The position numbers and the translations under genes are program-made. 64,000 bases of DNA from an uncultured Alistipes sp. (GTDB lineage: Bacteria > Bacteroidota > Bacteroidia > Bacteroidales > Rikenellaceae). Every line of letters begins with the position of its first letter. The stretch's first letter is position 1. This document shows positions 21,946 to 29,948 of the stretch, piece by piece. The notes under the pieces are model-generated. The model saw only the letters and a list, made by a program, of their open reading frames with translations, had not been told where the DNA came from and did not search any database. The stretch covers positions 2,641,806 through 2,705,805 of the forward strand of contig NZ_OZ007039.1 in assembly GCF_963931675.1 (NCBI RefSeq). Reading direction: 5' to 3'.

Positions 21946-22884
21946 CTATTTCTGAAATTTCATCGTGAATCGCCTTACGGGGCGCAGCACCCACATCGGG
22001 AGTATCTTGCAGAAGGGGATCCATGCGCGGTTCCACCAGTCGGGGACGATCGAGCGGCGTCCGCGCCACAGGGCCCGCAACCCTTTTCGGGCGCAGCGGT
22101 CGGCGGAGATCAGCACGCCCAGACGCAATCCGATCCGCTGCCAGTAGGGGGTCAGGCCGTAGAGGTCTGTGGCCACGCCGGCCGGCGATACGGCCGTGAC
22201 GCGGATTCCCTGTTCGCGGACCTCTTTGGCAAAGGCCACGGAGAAGGTGCGCAGATAGGCTTTCGAGGCGGCGTAGAGGGCCAGTCCCGGGAAGGGCATC
22301 CACTGCGAGTAGGAGGACATGTTGAGGATGTACCCTCCGTCTCCGCGGCGGGCCATGTCGGCGGCATAGAGGCGGCAGAGCTGCGTGTTGGTCAGGTCGT
22401 GCAGCAGGATAATGCGTTCGATACGCTCCCCGGGTGTCCGGAGGATGTCGCGGAAGGAGAACATCCCGGCGTTGTTGATCAGGACGTCGATCTCCAGGCC
22501 GTCGGCCTGCGTGCGGTCGTGCAATTCGCGGGCCGCCTCCGTGCGGGCCAGGTCGCACTCCACGATTCGGATGTCGCACCACGGGTGTAGTTCTCCGATT
22601 TCGGACTTCACCGTTTCGAGGGGCTGGCGGTTCTCTCCCACGAGTACGAGGTTGTACCCCAGGGCTGCGAGTCGCCGGGCATAACAGTGTCCGATTCCCG
22701 ATCCGGCGCCGCTGACCAGCGCCCACGCCGTTCCGGGCGCGACTTCGCCGCGGCGCATCCGGCGGTGTGCTTTTTGGCCGGGCCGGGCGACCTCGCCGAC
22801 CTCCGCTTCGCGTCGCCCGGCGGCGGCCCCTTCCGCGGCGGCCATACCCGCCGTGTGTTCCTCCTGAATATCCACCGGTTTCAT
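21946..22884 (-). CDS. Short-chain dehydrogenase/reductase, possible hydroxysteroid dehydrogenase
   Basis: Start at ATG 22884 overlaps the upstream oxidoreductase stop (ATGA). Of 312 residues, the first 50 are a low-complexity Ala/Glu/Arg extension. The SDR core follows: S-G-A-G-S-G-I-G (58-65, NAD(P) binding), I-N-N-A-G, catalytic Ser in N-M-S-S-Y, and Y-A-A-S-K. The C-terminal tail is basic with a hydrophobic stretch. With the flavin oxidoreductase and 5-alpha-reductase upstream it could be the 3-beta-hydroxysteroid dehydrogenase of a steroid/bile-acid operon. A start at Met-43 would remove the odd extension. Confidence 0.8.
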   Translation of the reverse strand: MKPVDIQEEHTAGMAAAEGAAAGRREAEVGEVARPGQKAHRRMRRGEVAPGTAWALVSGAGSGIGHCYARRLAALGYNLVLVGENRQPLETVKSEIGELHPWCDIRIVECDLARTEAARELHDRTQADGLEIDVLINNAGMFSFRDILRTPGERIERIILLHDLTNTQLCRLYAADMARRGDGGYILNMSSYSQWMPFPGLALYAASKAYLRTFSVAFAKEVREQGIRVTAVSPAGVATDLYGLTPYWQRIGLRLGVLISADRCARKGLRALWRGRRSIVPDWWNRAWIPFCKILPMWVLRPVRRFTMKFQK

Positions 22885-24098
22885 CAGGGCAGTCGTTTGA
22901 GTTCCTCGACGATCTTGCGCGGGAGGTCGGGACAATGCTTGCAGCACTTCATGTCGACGGAGTACATCCGGGCGATGCAGTAGTTGCGGTGGTCGCACTC
23001 GCTGCGGGTCGCCCCGTCGCCCTCGCGGAGCTTGTTGACGAAAGCCGGGTCGTTGACCAGCGCGCGGGCCATCTGCACGAGTTCGAATCCGGAGCCGAGG
23101 GCGCGTTCGATTCCTTCGCGGCTGACGAGCCCGCCGACGTAGATGAGCGTGCCCTTCAGTGCTTCGCGGAATTTTTTGGCATCTTCGAGGAAGTAGCACT
23201 CGCTGAAGGGGAACTGCTTGATCATGAAGGGCCCGCACCAGCGGATGAAGTAGCGGAGCCAGAGGGGCGAGTAGTAACTCATGGTGTAGAGGGGGATCAG
23301 CCCGCGCATGACGGCCATCGGGGCTTTGGAGACGAACCCGCCGGAGAGGACGATTCCGTCGACGCCGAACGACTCGATGACCTTTGCGATTTCGATGCTT
23401 TCGGGGATCTGAATTCCGCGCTTGAACCCGTCGTACATGTTGTGTTTGACGGTAATGGCCATGTTGCAGGCGCGTGCGGCCTCGACAGCCTCCCCGAGAC
23501 ACATCCGCATGAATCGCATCCGGTTTTCGAGCGAACCGCCGTACTCGTCATGCCGGTGGTTGGTGTAGGGCGAGAGGAACTGCGAGATGAGATAACCGTG
23601 CCCGGCGTGGACCTCCACGGAGTCGAATCCGGCGTCGTGGGCGGTATGTACTGCGCGTCCGAACTCCTTGGCGACCTGTTCGATTTCGCTGCGGCGCATC
23701 CCGCGCACGGGGGTGTAGGCGTAGAGGTTCACGCCCGACGATGCGCCGATGGGCATCTGTCCGGCGGTGGTCCAGTGGGTCATGTTTCCGCAGTGCCCGA
23801 TCTGAATGGCTGCGGCGGCGCCTTCGCGGTGGATGGCGCCGGTGATGTCGCGCAGCCCGGGGACGATCTCGGGCCGAAGCCAGAGCTGCTTGTTGAAGGA
23901 GAGCCCGCTTCGGCAGACGGCGGCATAGGCAAGGGTTGTCATTCCGATTCCGCCGCGAGCCACGGCGACGTGGTAATCCTTGAGCTGCTGCGTGGGGCCG
24001 AAATCCTTGCCCATGGACTCGAACGCCGCGGAACGGATCGTGCGGTTGCGCAGCGTGACGGGGCCGAGCTTGTAGGGCGTGAAAAGTTTGGATTCCAT
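22884..24098 (-). CDS. Old Yellow Enzyme family NADH:flavin oxidoreductase (candidate steroid ene-reductase)
   Basis: The 404-residue protein begins L-F-T-P-Y-K-L-G-P-V-T-L-R-N-R, the usual OYE start. It continues with I-Q-I-G-H-C-G, V-E-V-H-A-G-H-G-Y-L-I-S-Q-F-L-S-P, N-x-R-x-D-E-Y-G-G-S-L-E-N-R and a C-terminal Cys-rich tail (C-D-H, C-C-K-H-C). FMN binding and reduction of activated C=C bonds are expected. It is a single-domain form without the second nucleotide-binding domain of BaiCD-type enzymes. Gene order after a steroid 5-alpha-reductase and before an SDR suggests action on 3-oxo-delta-4 steroids. Substrate is inferred. Confidence 0.85.
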   Translation of the reverse strand: MESKLFTPYKLGPVTLRNRTIRSAAFESMGKDFGPTQQLKDYHVAVARGGIGMTTLAYAAVCRSGLSFNKQLWLRPEIVPGLRDITGAIHREGAAAAIQIGHCGNMTHWTTAGQMPIGASSGVNLYAYTPVRGMRRSEIEQVAKEFGRAVHTAHDAGFDSVEVHAGHGYLISQFLSPYTNHRHDEYGGSLENRMRFMRMCLGEAVEAARACNMAITVKHNMYDGFKRGIQIPESIEIAKVIESFGVDGIVLSGGFVSKAPMAVMRGLIPLYTMSYYSPLWLRYFIRWCGPFMIKQFPFSECYFLEDAKKFREALKGTLIYVGGLVSREGIERALGSGFELVQMARALVNDPAFVNKLREGDGATRSECDHRNYCIARMYSVDMKCCKHCPDLPRKIVEELKRLP

Positions 24099-24294
24099 AT
24101 TTTTCGAGAATTTTTCGTGATTTTTTCAAGTGTTTTCGGAAGAGACCTGCGTGATTTTCGGATCCGTCGTGGTTTTCCGGGGTTGCTTTCTCGGGGTTTT
24201 CGGGTCCTTCGGGTCCTTCGGGATGTTTCGGGGTCGCTCCCTCAGGGCTTCGGAATTTTCTGTGGTCTTTGAAAATTTTCGGGCGGGACGCGGA
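24099..24294. other. Intergenic low-complexity region inside the steroid gene cluster
   Basis: Short imperfect repeats of TCGGGGTT and GGGTCCTTC-like units; no gene or terminator is clear. It separates the 5-alpha-reductase from the oxidoreductase by 196 bp, so the latter may have its own promoter. Confidence 0.4.
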
Positions 24295-25056
24295 TCAGTA
24301 GATAAAGGGTATGATCCGCTTCCGCCGAAGTCTTGAAAACTCCTCGCCGAACTCCTGTTCGTAACGGCGCCGGAGCGATGCGGCGCGGGGTGCGAGGTTG
24401 GCGAAGGTCCACCAGGCGAAGACCACCCCGGCCCACGACCAGGAGGCTACGGCGAAGCCGACCCATTCGAGCAGCTCGCCGAAATAGTTGGCCGAGGAGA
24501 CGTAGCGGAACATGCCGCCGCGGGGGATGTAGTGGCGCGTGTCGCCGGGTTTGCGGAGGTGGCGGATAATCCGGTCGGAGTGGAGGTTGATGGCCATTCC
24601 GGCGATGAAGAGGGCGCCGCCGATGTAGATGTAGGGCTGTGCGAACCAGTTGTTGTAGTAGCCGTCGGGGGATACCCAGAAGATCCAGCCGCCCTGCATC
24701 AGGGCGTTGAGGGTGTTGAAAACCATGCCCATGAGGACGATTCCGAGGGGCATCCGGGAGTTCCCGCGCAGGAGCAGCGGGAAGATGAACGAGCGTTGGA
24801 AGTAGTGAGCCTGGAATAGCAGGAACAGGGCGAGGGGGCCGGCCTGCCACATGCGGTCTGACGCGGCCCAGAGGATGCACATGAAGATGAAGACGGGAGA
24901 TTCCATGAGTACCCATCCGATTTTGTTGGGGATCGGGGGGCCGTAGCGTCGGTCGAAGAGGTATCCGTACCCGGCTTCGAAGAAGTGGAGGGCGATGAAA
25001 ACCACGAGGGCCAGGGAGGCCATGACGATGAGGAAGATGTCGAATGTTTCGCGCAT
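24295..25056 (-). CDS. Steroid 5-alpha-reductase family membrane protein
   Basis: The 253-residue protein has about six hydrophobic segments. It contains the C-terminal signature of 3-oxo-5-alpha-steroid 4-dehydrogenases: N-L-H-S-D, then Y-I-P-R-G-G-M-F-R-Y-V-S-S-A-N-Y-F-G-E-L, then F-A-W-W-T-F-A-N-L-A-P-R-A, and R-Y-E-Q-E-F. These enzymes reduce the delta-4 bond of 3-oxo steroids with NADPH. Length agrees with bacterial members. With the adjacent flavin oxidoreductase and SDR it matches the layout described for Bacteroidetes making iso-allo-bile acids. The family call is firm; the natural substrate is inferred. Confidence 0.9.
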   Translation of the reverse strand: MRETFDIFLIVMASLALVVFIALHFFEAGYGYLFDRRYGPPIPNKIGWVLMESPVFIFMCILWAASDRMWQAGPLALFLLFQAHYFQRSFIFPLLLRGNSRMPLGIVLMGMVFNTLNALMQGGWIFWVSPDGYYNNWFAQPYIYIGGALFIAGMAINLHSDRIIRHLRKPGDTRHYIPRGGMFRYVSSANYFGELLEWVGFAVASWSWAGVVFAWWTFANLAPRAASLRRRYEQEFGEEFSRLRRKRIIPFIY

Positions 25057-25217
25057 GACGGGCAGGGATTCGGTAAAAACGCGATAAAGGTAGCAAAATT
25101 TTCGGGTTCGGACAAGACCCGAAACGGCCTGTGATTGTCCGATTTTTCCCGGTTTCGGACGACGGCTTCTCCGTGCGGGGCCGTTGCCTGTCCGGAAACA
25201 CCCGGCCGGGTTGTTTT

Positions 25218-25248
25218 TTTGCTCTTTCGGAAAAAATGCGTATCTTTA
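25218..25248 (+). promoter_or_regulatory. Promoter of the LRR lipoprotein gene
   Basis: TTTG (25218-25221) and TATCTTTA (25241-25248) are 19 bp apart, 33 bp before the start codon. Confidence 0.55.
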
Positions 25249-25281
25249 CCGGTCATCAAGTATCACCTAACCTGTCCATAC

Positions 25282-26514
25282 ATGAAACCGTTTTACCTGC
25301 TGATGCTCACTGCTGCCCTTGCCTGTGCCGGATGCTGCAAGGACAAGTCGGACAACCCCCCCCCTCAAAAATTGACCGTTGAACAGACCGACTGCACGCT
25401 CGGCGCCTTCGAGGAGCGGACCGCAACGGTCTCGCTGAGCGCCTCCGCCGACTGGACCGTCTCCGTTGTGTATGACGGTGCCGATTCGGAAGCCGATGCC
25501 GCGTGGCTGGCTGTCACGCCGGCAAACGGCGCGGCCGGTGAACAGAGACTCACGCTGTCGGCCGACAACAACTTCCGGAATGCACCCCGCACGGCCCGCC
25601 TGGATCTTGCCTGCGGGGGGCAAACCGTGCAGGTGGCGGTCACCCAGAGTGCCTCGGGCTTCGACGACACAACGGACCTTACGGACTTCTTCGATCCGCA
25701 GTTCGCGCAGGACTTGCAGTTGTTTGGGATAATCCCCGATGCCGAACAAATTCTTTTCAAGGATGTCGCCTATATAACCACGCTCCAAATCAATTGTCGC
25801 ACCAGTACTTCGACCTCCTTGCAGGGTATTGAATTTTTCAAATCGTTGGAGATTCTGGAGTGCGAAAGCCCTCTGTTGACATCGCTGGATGTGAGTGCGA
25901 ACACGGCGCTGAAGGAGTTGTACTGCCGCGACAATTTGTTTTCGTCGCTGGATGTGAGTGCGAACACGGCGCTGGAGGTGTTGTCCTGCGGTGGTGGTAC
26001 GTTGGCATCGCTGGATGTGAGTGGCTGCACGGCGCTGAAGGAGTTGTACTGCGGGGACAATCAGTTGACATCGCTGGATGTGAGCGGCTGCACGGCGCTG
26101 ACACGTTTGGATTGCTACGGCAATTCGTTGACGTCGCTGGATATGAGTCGGAATACGGCGTTGAATAAGTTGCACTGCTACAACAATCAGTTGACGTCGC
26201 TGGATGTGAGCGGTTGCACGGCGTTGGTGACGTTGAACTGCAGGGACAATCAGTTGGCGTCGCTGGATGTGAGTGCAAATAGGGCGTTGCTGTACTTGTT
26301 CTGCTACAACAATCGGTTGACGTCGCTGGATGTGAGTGCAAATACGGCGTTGCTGCGTTTTTACTGCTATGACAATCCCGGCGACGGGGAGTCGAAGTTC
26401 CCGGTAACGGCCTGGTTCGACAATGAGACCGTGCCGGAGGGCTTGGATGTCGATAAGTTGGAATGGACGTACAACGGCAAGACCATCACTGTCGACTACC
26501 AAAAAGCGGAGTAA
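25282..26514 (+). CDS. BACON and leucine-rich-repeat surface lipoprotein
   Basis: Start at ATG 25282 gives a lipoprotein signal (M-K-P-F-Y-L-L-M-L-T-A-A-L-A-C-A-G-C). Of 410 residues, about 32-130 form a BACON domain (A-D-W-T-V-S-V, then W-L-A-V-T-P-A-N-G-A-A-G, later V-A-V-T-Q-S). Residues about 199-365 are eight 21-residue leucine-rich repeats of type L-T-S-L-D-V-S-x-C/N-T-A-L-x-x-L-x-C-x-x-N. Each repeat carries a Cys, which is unusual for an exported protein. The product is probably displayed on the outer membrane and binds glycans or proteins; ligand unknown. Confidence 0.85.
   Translation: MKPFYLLMLTAALACAGCCKDKSDNPPPQKLTVEQTDCTLGAFEERTATVSLSASADWTVSVVYDGADSEADAAWLAVTPANGAAGEQRLTLSADNNFRNAPRTARLDLACGGQTVQVAVTQSASGFDDTTDLTDFFDPQFAQDLQLFGIIPDAEQILFKDVAYITTLQINCRTSTSTSLQGIEFFKSLEILECESPLLTSLDVSANTALKELYCRDNLFSSLDVSANTALEVLSCGGGTLASLDVSGCTALKELYCGDNQLTSLDVSGCTALTRLDCYGNSLTSLDMSRNTALNKLHCYNNQLTSLDVSGCTALVTLNCRDNQLASLDVSANRALLYLFCYNNRLTSLDVSANTALLRFYCYDNPGDGESKFPVTAWFDNETVPEGLDVDKLEWTYNGKTITVDYQKAE
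25878..26370 (+). repeat. 63-bp tandem repeats encoding the LRR array
   Basis: About eight copies of a 63-bp unit (21 codons) with the conserved core TCGCTGGATGTGAGTG. Neighbouring copies are nearly identical, which favours copy-number change by slippage or recombination. Confidence 0.85.
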
Positions 26515-26531
26515 TACATTGCACCATAAAC

Positions 26532-26566
26532 AACGGACCTCTCCTTTCGCGGCAGGTCCGTTTTTG
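26532..26566 (+). terminator. Terminator after the LRR lipoprotein
   Basis: AACGGACCT (26532-26540) pairs with AGGTCCGTT (26554-26562), followed by TTT. It lies 17 bp after the stop codon. Confidence 0.75.
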
Positions 26567-26713
26567 CATCCGGCGCGTCGTCGGCCGTGCGGGAGAGGAT
26601 CCCCATCTCGGAAAAGGGCTCTTTGAGGAGGCTTTTTTCGTTTCGGAGGGAAAATACCCGCGCGATTTGTGGAAAAGTCCGTATCTTTGGGGCATCATCA
26701 AAAACGCTTAGCC

Positions 26714-27415
26714 ATGAAGAAACTCGTGGTCTTTACCGGCGCTGGGATGAGCGCCGACAGCGGCCTGGCGACGTTCCGCGATTCGGACGGTCTGTGGGCC
26801 AACTACCGGATCGAGGATGTCTGCACGCCGGAGGCCCTGGCGCGGAACCGGGCGCTGGTCATCGAATTCTACAACAAACGGCGCCGCGAGATGCTTGCGG
26901 CACGTCCCAACGCGGGCCATGAAGCCATTGCGGCCCTGGAGCGGGACTTCGCGGTGGAGGTCGTGACGCAGAACGTCGACGACCTGCACGAACGGGCGGG
27001 CTCGACGCGCGTGACGCACCTGCACGGCGAACTGCGCAAACTGCGTTCGATGCGCAACCCCGACCTTATTGTTCCGATCGAGGGGTGGGAGCAGGCGTTG
27101 GACGCCACGGCGCCGGACGGTTCGCTGCTGCGCCCGCATATCGTCTTCTTCGGCGAATCGGTCCCGATGTTCGAGCGGGCGGCGGAGATCGCCGCGCGGG
27201 CCGAGATCATGGTCGTGGTGGGGACGTCGTTGGCGGTCTATCCGGCGGCTTCGCTGGTGCGCTACGCGCAGCCGGGGGTTCCGATCTACCTTGTGGATCC
27301 CGGACACCCCGATACGACGGGTATCCGCAACCCGCTGACCGTCATTTCGAAACGCGCTGCCGAAGGCGTGCCCGAACTGGCCGCGCTGCTGCGCCGGACT
27401 TATCTGAACCAGTAG
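26714..27415 (+). CDS. cobB: Sirtuin-type NAD-dependent deacylase without zinc cysteines
   Basis: Start at ATG 26714. The 233 residues show sirtuin motifs: G-A-G-M-S-A-D-S-G-L-A-T-F-R (9-22), Y-N-K-R-R-R (Tyr and Arg pair typical of desuccinylases such as CobB), T-Q-N-V-D-D-L-H-E-R-A-G, H-L-H-G (catalytic His), V-V-G-T-S-L-A-V-Y-P. The four Cys that bind structural zinc after the H-L-H-G motif are absent, replaced by an Arg-rich loop. It removes acyl groups from lysines using NAD+. A TATCTTTG -7 box lies at about 26681-26688. Confidence 0.9.
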   Translation: MKKLVVFTGAGMSADSGLATFRDSDGLWANYRIEDVCTPEALARNRALVIEFYNKRRREMLAARPNAGHEAIAALERDFAVEVVTQNVDDLHERAGSTRVTHLHGELRKLRSMRNPDLIVPIEGWEQALDATAPDGSLLRPHIVFFGESVPMFERAAEIAARAEIMVVVGTSLAVYPAASLVRYAQPGVPIYLVDPGHPDTTGIRNPLTVISKRAAEGVPELAALLRRTYLNQ

Positions 27416-27433
27416 TTTGCTCCTCCGGAAACG

Positions 27434-28033
27434 ATGTCTGTCTATTTTGTCTTGGAAATGCTCGGGACGCTGGCCTTTGCGATCAGCGGCATCCGGCTTG
27501 CCTCGGCCAAGCGGTTCGACTGGTTCGGGGCCTACGTCGTGGGCTTTACGACGGCCATCGGGGGCGGAACGCTGCGCGACCTGATGCTGTCGCAAACCCC
27601 CTTCTGGATGCTGGACAGCGTCTACCTCATCGTCACGGCCATCGCTCTGGGGATCGTCATCCTTTTCGGCCGCTACCTCATCCGGCTGAACAATACGTTC
27701 TTCATCTTCGACGCCATCGGACTGGGGCTGTTCACGGTCGTGGGCATCGAGAAGACCCTTGCGGCGGATTTCCCCTTCTGGGTGGCCGTCATCATGGGTA
27801 CGATGACCGGTGCGGCCGGCGGCGTGCTTCGTGACATCCTCATCAACGAGGAGCCGCTCATTTTCCGCAAGGAGATCTATGCGCTGGCGTGTGTCTTCGG
27901 CGGAGTGGTCTTCTGGATCTGCCGCGAGGCAGGCATGTCGGGAGCTTCGTTGCAGATCGTAACGGCCGTGGCGGTGATCGCGGCGCGGGTCGTGTCGGTG
28001 CGCTTCGGGATGAAACTCCCGACCCTCAAGTAG
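27434..28033 (+). CDS. TRIC-type cation channel family protein (YicG/UPF0126)
   Basis: The 199-residue membrane protein has two homologous halves of three helices each. They are marked by G-G-G-T-L-R-D-L (about 46-53) and its counterpart G-A-A-G-G-V-L-R-D-I (about 131-140), the family signature. Bacterial TRIC homologues form homotrimeric monovalent-cation channels. It follows the sirtuin gene by 18 bp and is probably co-transcribed. Seven hydrophobic segments are visible in all. Confidence 0.9.
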   Translation: MSVYFVLEMLGTLAFAISGIRLASAKRFDWFGAYVVGFTTAIGGGTLRDLMLSQTPFWMLDSVYLIVTAIALGIVILFGRYLIRLNNTFFIFDAIGLGLFTVVGIEKTLAADFPFWVAVIMGTMTGAAGGVLRDILINEEPLIFRKEIYALACVFGGVVFWICREAGMSGASLQIVTAVAVIAARVVSVRFGMKLPTLK

Positions 28034-28071
28034 GGTGCGGGAGCGCGATTTCATATATGATTAAAAACGGT

Positions 28072-28284
28072 CGGGAGCGGGTAAAGCCGTCGGAAACCGT
28101 ACAAAGGTCCCTCCGCCCCTAAAACCCGGTTCTTAACCGGGTTGGGAGCGGGTAAAGCCGTCGGAAACCGCACAAAGGTTCCTCCGCCTCTAAAACCCGG
28201 TTCTTAACCGGGTCGGGAGCGGGTAAAGCCGTCGGAAACCGTACAAAGATCCCTCCGCCCCTAAAACCGGCTTTTTAAGCCGGC
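28072..28284. repeat. Three tandem copies of a 71-bp repeat ending in hairpins
   Basis: Copies begin at 28072, 28143 and 28214 with YGGGAGCGGGTAAAGCCGTC and end in AAAACCCGGTTCTTAACCGGGT-type inverted repeats. The third copy ends inside the 3' end of meaB with a diverged hairpin (ACCGGCTTTTTAAGCCGG). A diverged copy lies at 35221-35290. The hairpins may stop transcription from both flanking genes. Confidence 0.85.
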
Positions 28285-29388
28285 CTTGAAATAGAGGTCG
28301 AGGAGCTCTTTGGCGGCGATGAACGACGAGATCCTGTCGTCGAGGACCTGCTGCTCGTACTCGGCAATCTTGCTTTCGACGGCCGGGTCGCGGTAGAAAC
28401 TGCTCCGCAGCGCTTCGTTGATCGTCTCGTACATCCAGTATTTGTTCTGGCGGTTGCGGTTGTGCTGGAAATACCCGTTGCGCTGAATGTGGTCGAGGTA
28501 CTCCTCGACGCCCTTCCAGACCTCCTCCAACCCGGCCTTCGTCACGGCCGACGAGGTGTAGACTTTGGGCCGCCAGCCCGATTCCGGCACGGGGAAGAGC
28601 CGCAGGGCCCCCTGGAACTGCGTGCGGGCCAACTCGGCCTTGTGGACATTCTCGCCGTCGGCCTTCGTGATGACCATCAGGTCGGCCATCTCCATGATGC
28701 CGCGCTTGATGCCCTGCAATTCGTCGCCGGCGCCCGAGATCTGCAACAGCATGAAGAGGTCGACCATCGAGTGTACGGCGGTTTCGGACTGCCCGACACC
28801 CACGGTCTCGATGAAGATGACGTCGAAACCGGCGGCTTCGCACAGTACGATGGTCTCGCGGGTCTTGCGCGCGACGCCTCCGAGCGATCCGGCCGAGGGC
28901 GAGGGGCGCACGAAGACTGCGGGGTTGTTGCAGATGCTCTCCATGCGGGTCTTGTCACCGAGGATCGAGCCGCCGCTCCGCTCCGACGAGGGGTCGATGG
29001 CCAGCACGGCGAGCTTGTGGCGCAGAGAGGTGACCATGTTGCCGATGGCTTCGATGAAGGTCGACTTCCCGGCTCCCGGGACGCCCGTGATGCCGATGCG
29101 CACTGACCGCCCGGCGTGGGGCAGACAGCGTTCGATGATCTCCTGGGCCTGGGCGTAGTGGTTGGGGTTGGAGGATTCGACGAGCGTAATGGCCTGCGAG
29201 AGGGTGGTGATGTTTCCGGCGAGAATGCCCCCGACGTATTCGTCGGTCGAGAGCATGCGCTTCTTGTGCCGCTTGAAATAGGGGCTGATGATCGGCTGGT
29301 CTTCAACGCCTTCCGTCACGTTCAGCGCCGTGTAGTGGTGTGTGTCCGCGTATTCGCGTTCGTAGTGGTCTATCTTGGTAAAGGACAT
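28261..29388 (-). CDS. meaB: Methylmalonyl-CoA mutase-associated GTPase MeaB
   Basis: The 375-residue protein has G-V-P-G-A-G-K-S-T (P-loop, about 102-110), D-P-S-S-E-R-S-G-G-S-I-L-G-D-K-T-R-M, V-R-P-S-P-S-A-G-S-L-G-G-V-A, E-T-V-G-V-G-Q-S-E, and T-K-A-D for guanine recognition. MeaB guards B12-dependent methylmalonyl-CoA mutase and gates cofactor loading. The mutase itself is outside the window, but the epimerase and decarboxylase of the same pathway lie 1.3 kb away. The final bases are part of the 71-bp repeat array. Confidence 0.95.
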   Translation of the reverse strand: MSFTKIDHYEREYADTHHYTALNVTEGVEDQPIISPYFKRHKKRMLSTDEYVGGILAGNITTLSQAITLVESSNPNHYAQAQEIIERCLPHAGRSVRIGITGVPGAGKSTFIEAIGNMVTSLRHKLAVLAIDPSSERSGGSILGDKTRMESICNNPAVFVRPSPSAGSLGGVARKTRETIVLCEAAGFDVIFIETVGVGQSETAVHSMVDLFMLLQISGAGDELQGIKRGIMEMADLMVITKADGENVHKAELARTQFQGALRLFPVPESGWRPKVYTSSAVTKAGLEEVWKGVEEYLDHIQRNGYFQHNRNRQNKYWMYETINEALRSSFYRDPAVESKIAEYEQQVLDDRISSFIAAKELLDLYFKAGLKSRF

Positions 29389-29392
29389 ATGA

Positions 29393-29857
29393 TCAATCGA
29401 TTGCTTGTTCGATGAGTTTTTCGTTGAATTGGAGGCTGTTTCCCATCCAGAGGGCGCGGTTGCGGGTGTCGATCAGCACGCCGAAGGGCACGTAGGTGAC
29501 GCCGAAGGCCGAGAAACCCCGGTCGGCATGAATCGTAGCCGAGACCCGTTCCGAGAGGTAGGGCCGTAGCATCGGGGCGATGCGTGCGGTGTCCTCGCGC
29601 GTAACGACGATCACCCGCAGGGGGGATTTTGGTTTGGAGGCGAGGGCCCTCAGCCGTTTGAGCGAGGTGATGCACGCGGGATTCGACGAGTGGAAGAACT
29701 CGAGATAGGTGACCGCCGCCGGAGCCGGATGGCGGTTGTCGATCCACCCCGCGGCCTTGAGCTCGGGGACCTTTTCGCCGAGGATGATGTTCTGGGCCTC
29801 CGCGCCGGAGGGTGCCAGGATCCACGCCGACAGCAGGATAAGCAACGCTTTCTTCAT
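29393..29857 (-). CDS. Exported thioredoxin-fold protein lacking the CxxC motif
   Basis: Start chosen at ATG 29857 for the signal peptide (M-K-K-A-L-L-I-L-L-S-A-W-I-L-A). After processing the protein has a TlpA/redoxin layout: G-E-K-V-P-E-L-K, V-T-Y-L-E-F-F-H-S-S-N-P-A-C, and a cis-Pro-like V-P-F-G-V-L-I-D. The active-site pair is reduced to one Cys (N-P-A-C), so classical disulfide exchange is unlikely. The gene lies 4 bp upstream of meaB in the same direction. Role unknown. Confidence 0.65.
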   Translation of the reverse strand: MKKALLILLSAWILAPSGAEAQNIILGEKVPELKAAGWIDNRHPAPAAVTYLEFFHSSNPACITSLKRLRALASKPKSPLRVIVVTREDTARIAPMLRPYLSERVSATIHADRGFSAFGVTYVPFGVLIDTRNRALWMGNSLQFNEKLIEQAID

Positions 29858-29948
29858 ATCCGAGAGTGCTGGTTTGTCCGCTAAAGATAACACCTTTTGG
29901 CGGAAGGCGCAAATTTTCGGGCGAAAAGCGTTCGGCGGCGGGAGCGGG

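Noticed and set aside
22767..24272. Plus-strand frame over the flavin oxidoreductase
   Set aside because: Translation shows no family features, while the minus strand carries clear OYE motifs.
28072..28284. CRISPR array
   Set aside because: The three 71-bp units are adjacent and nearly identical throughout, with no unique spacers, and no cas genes are nearby.
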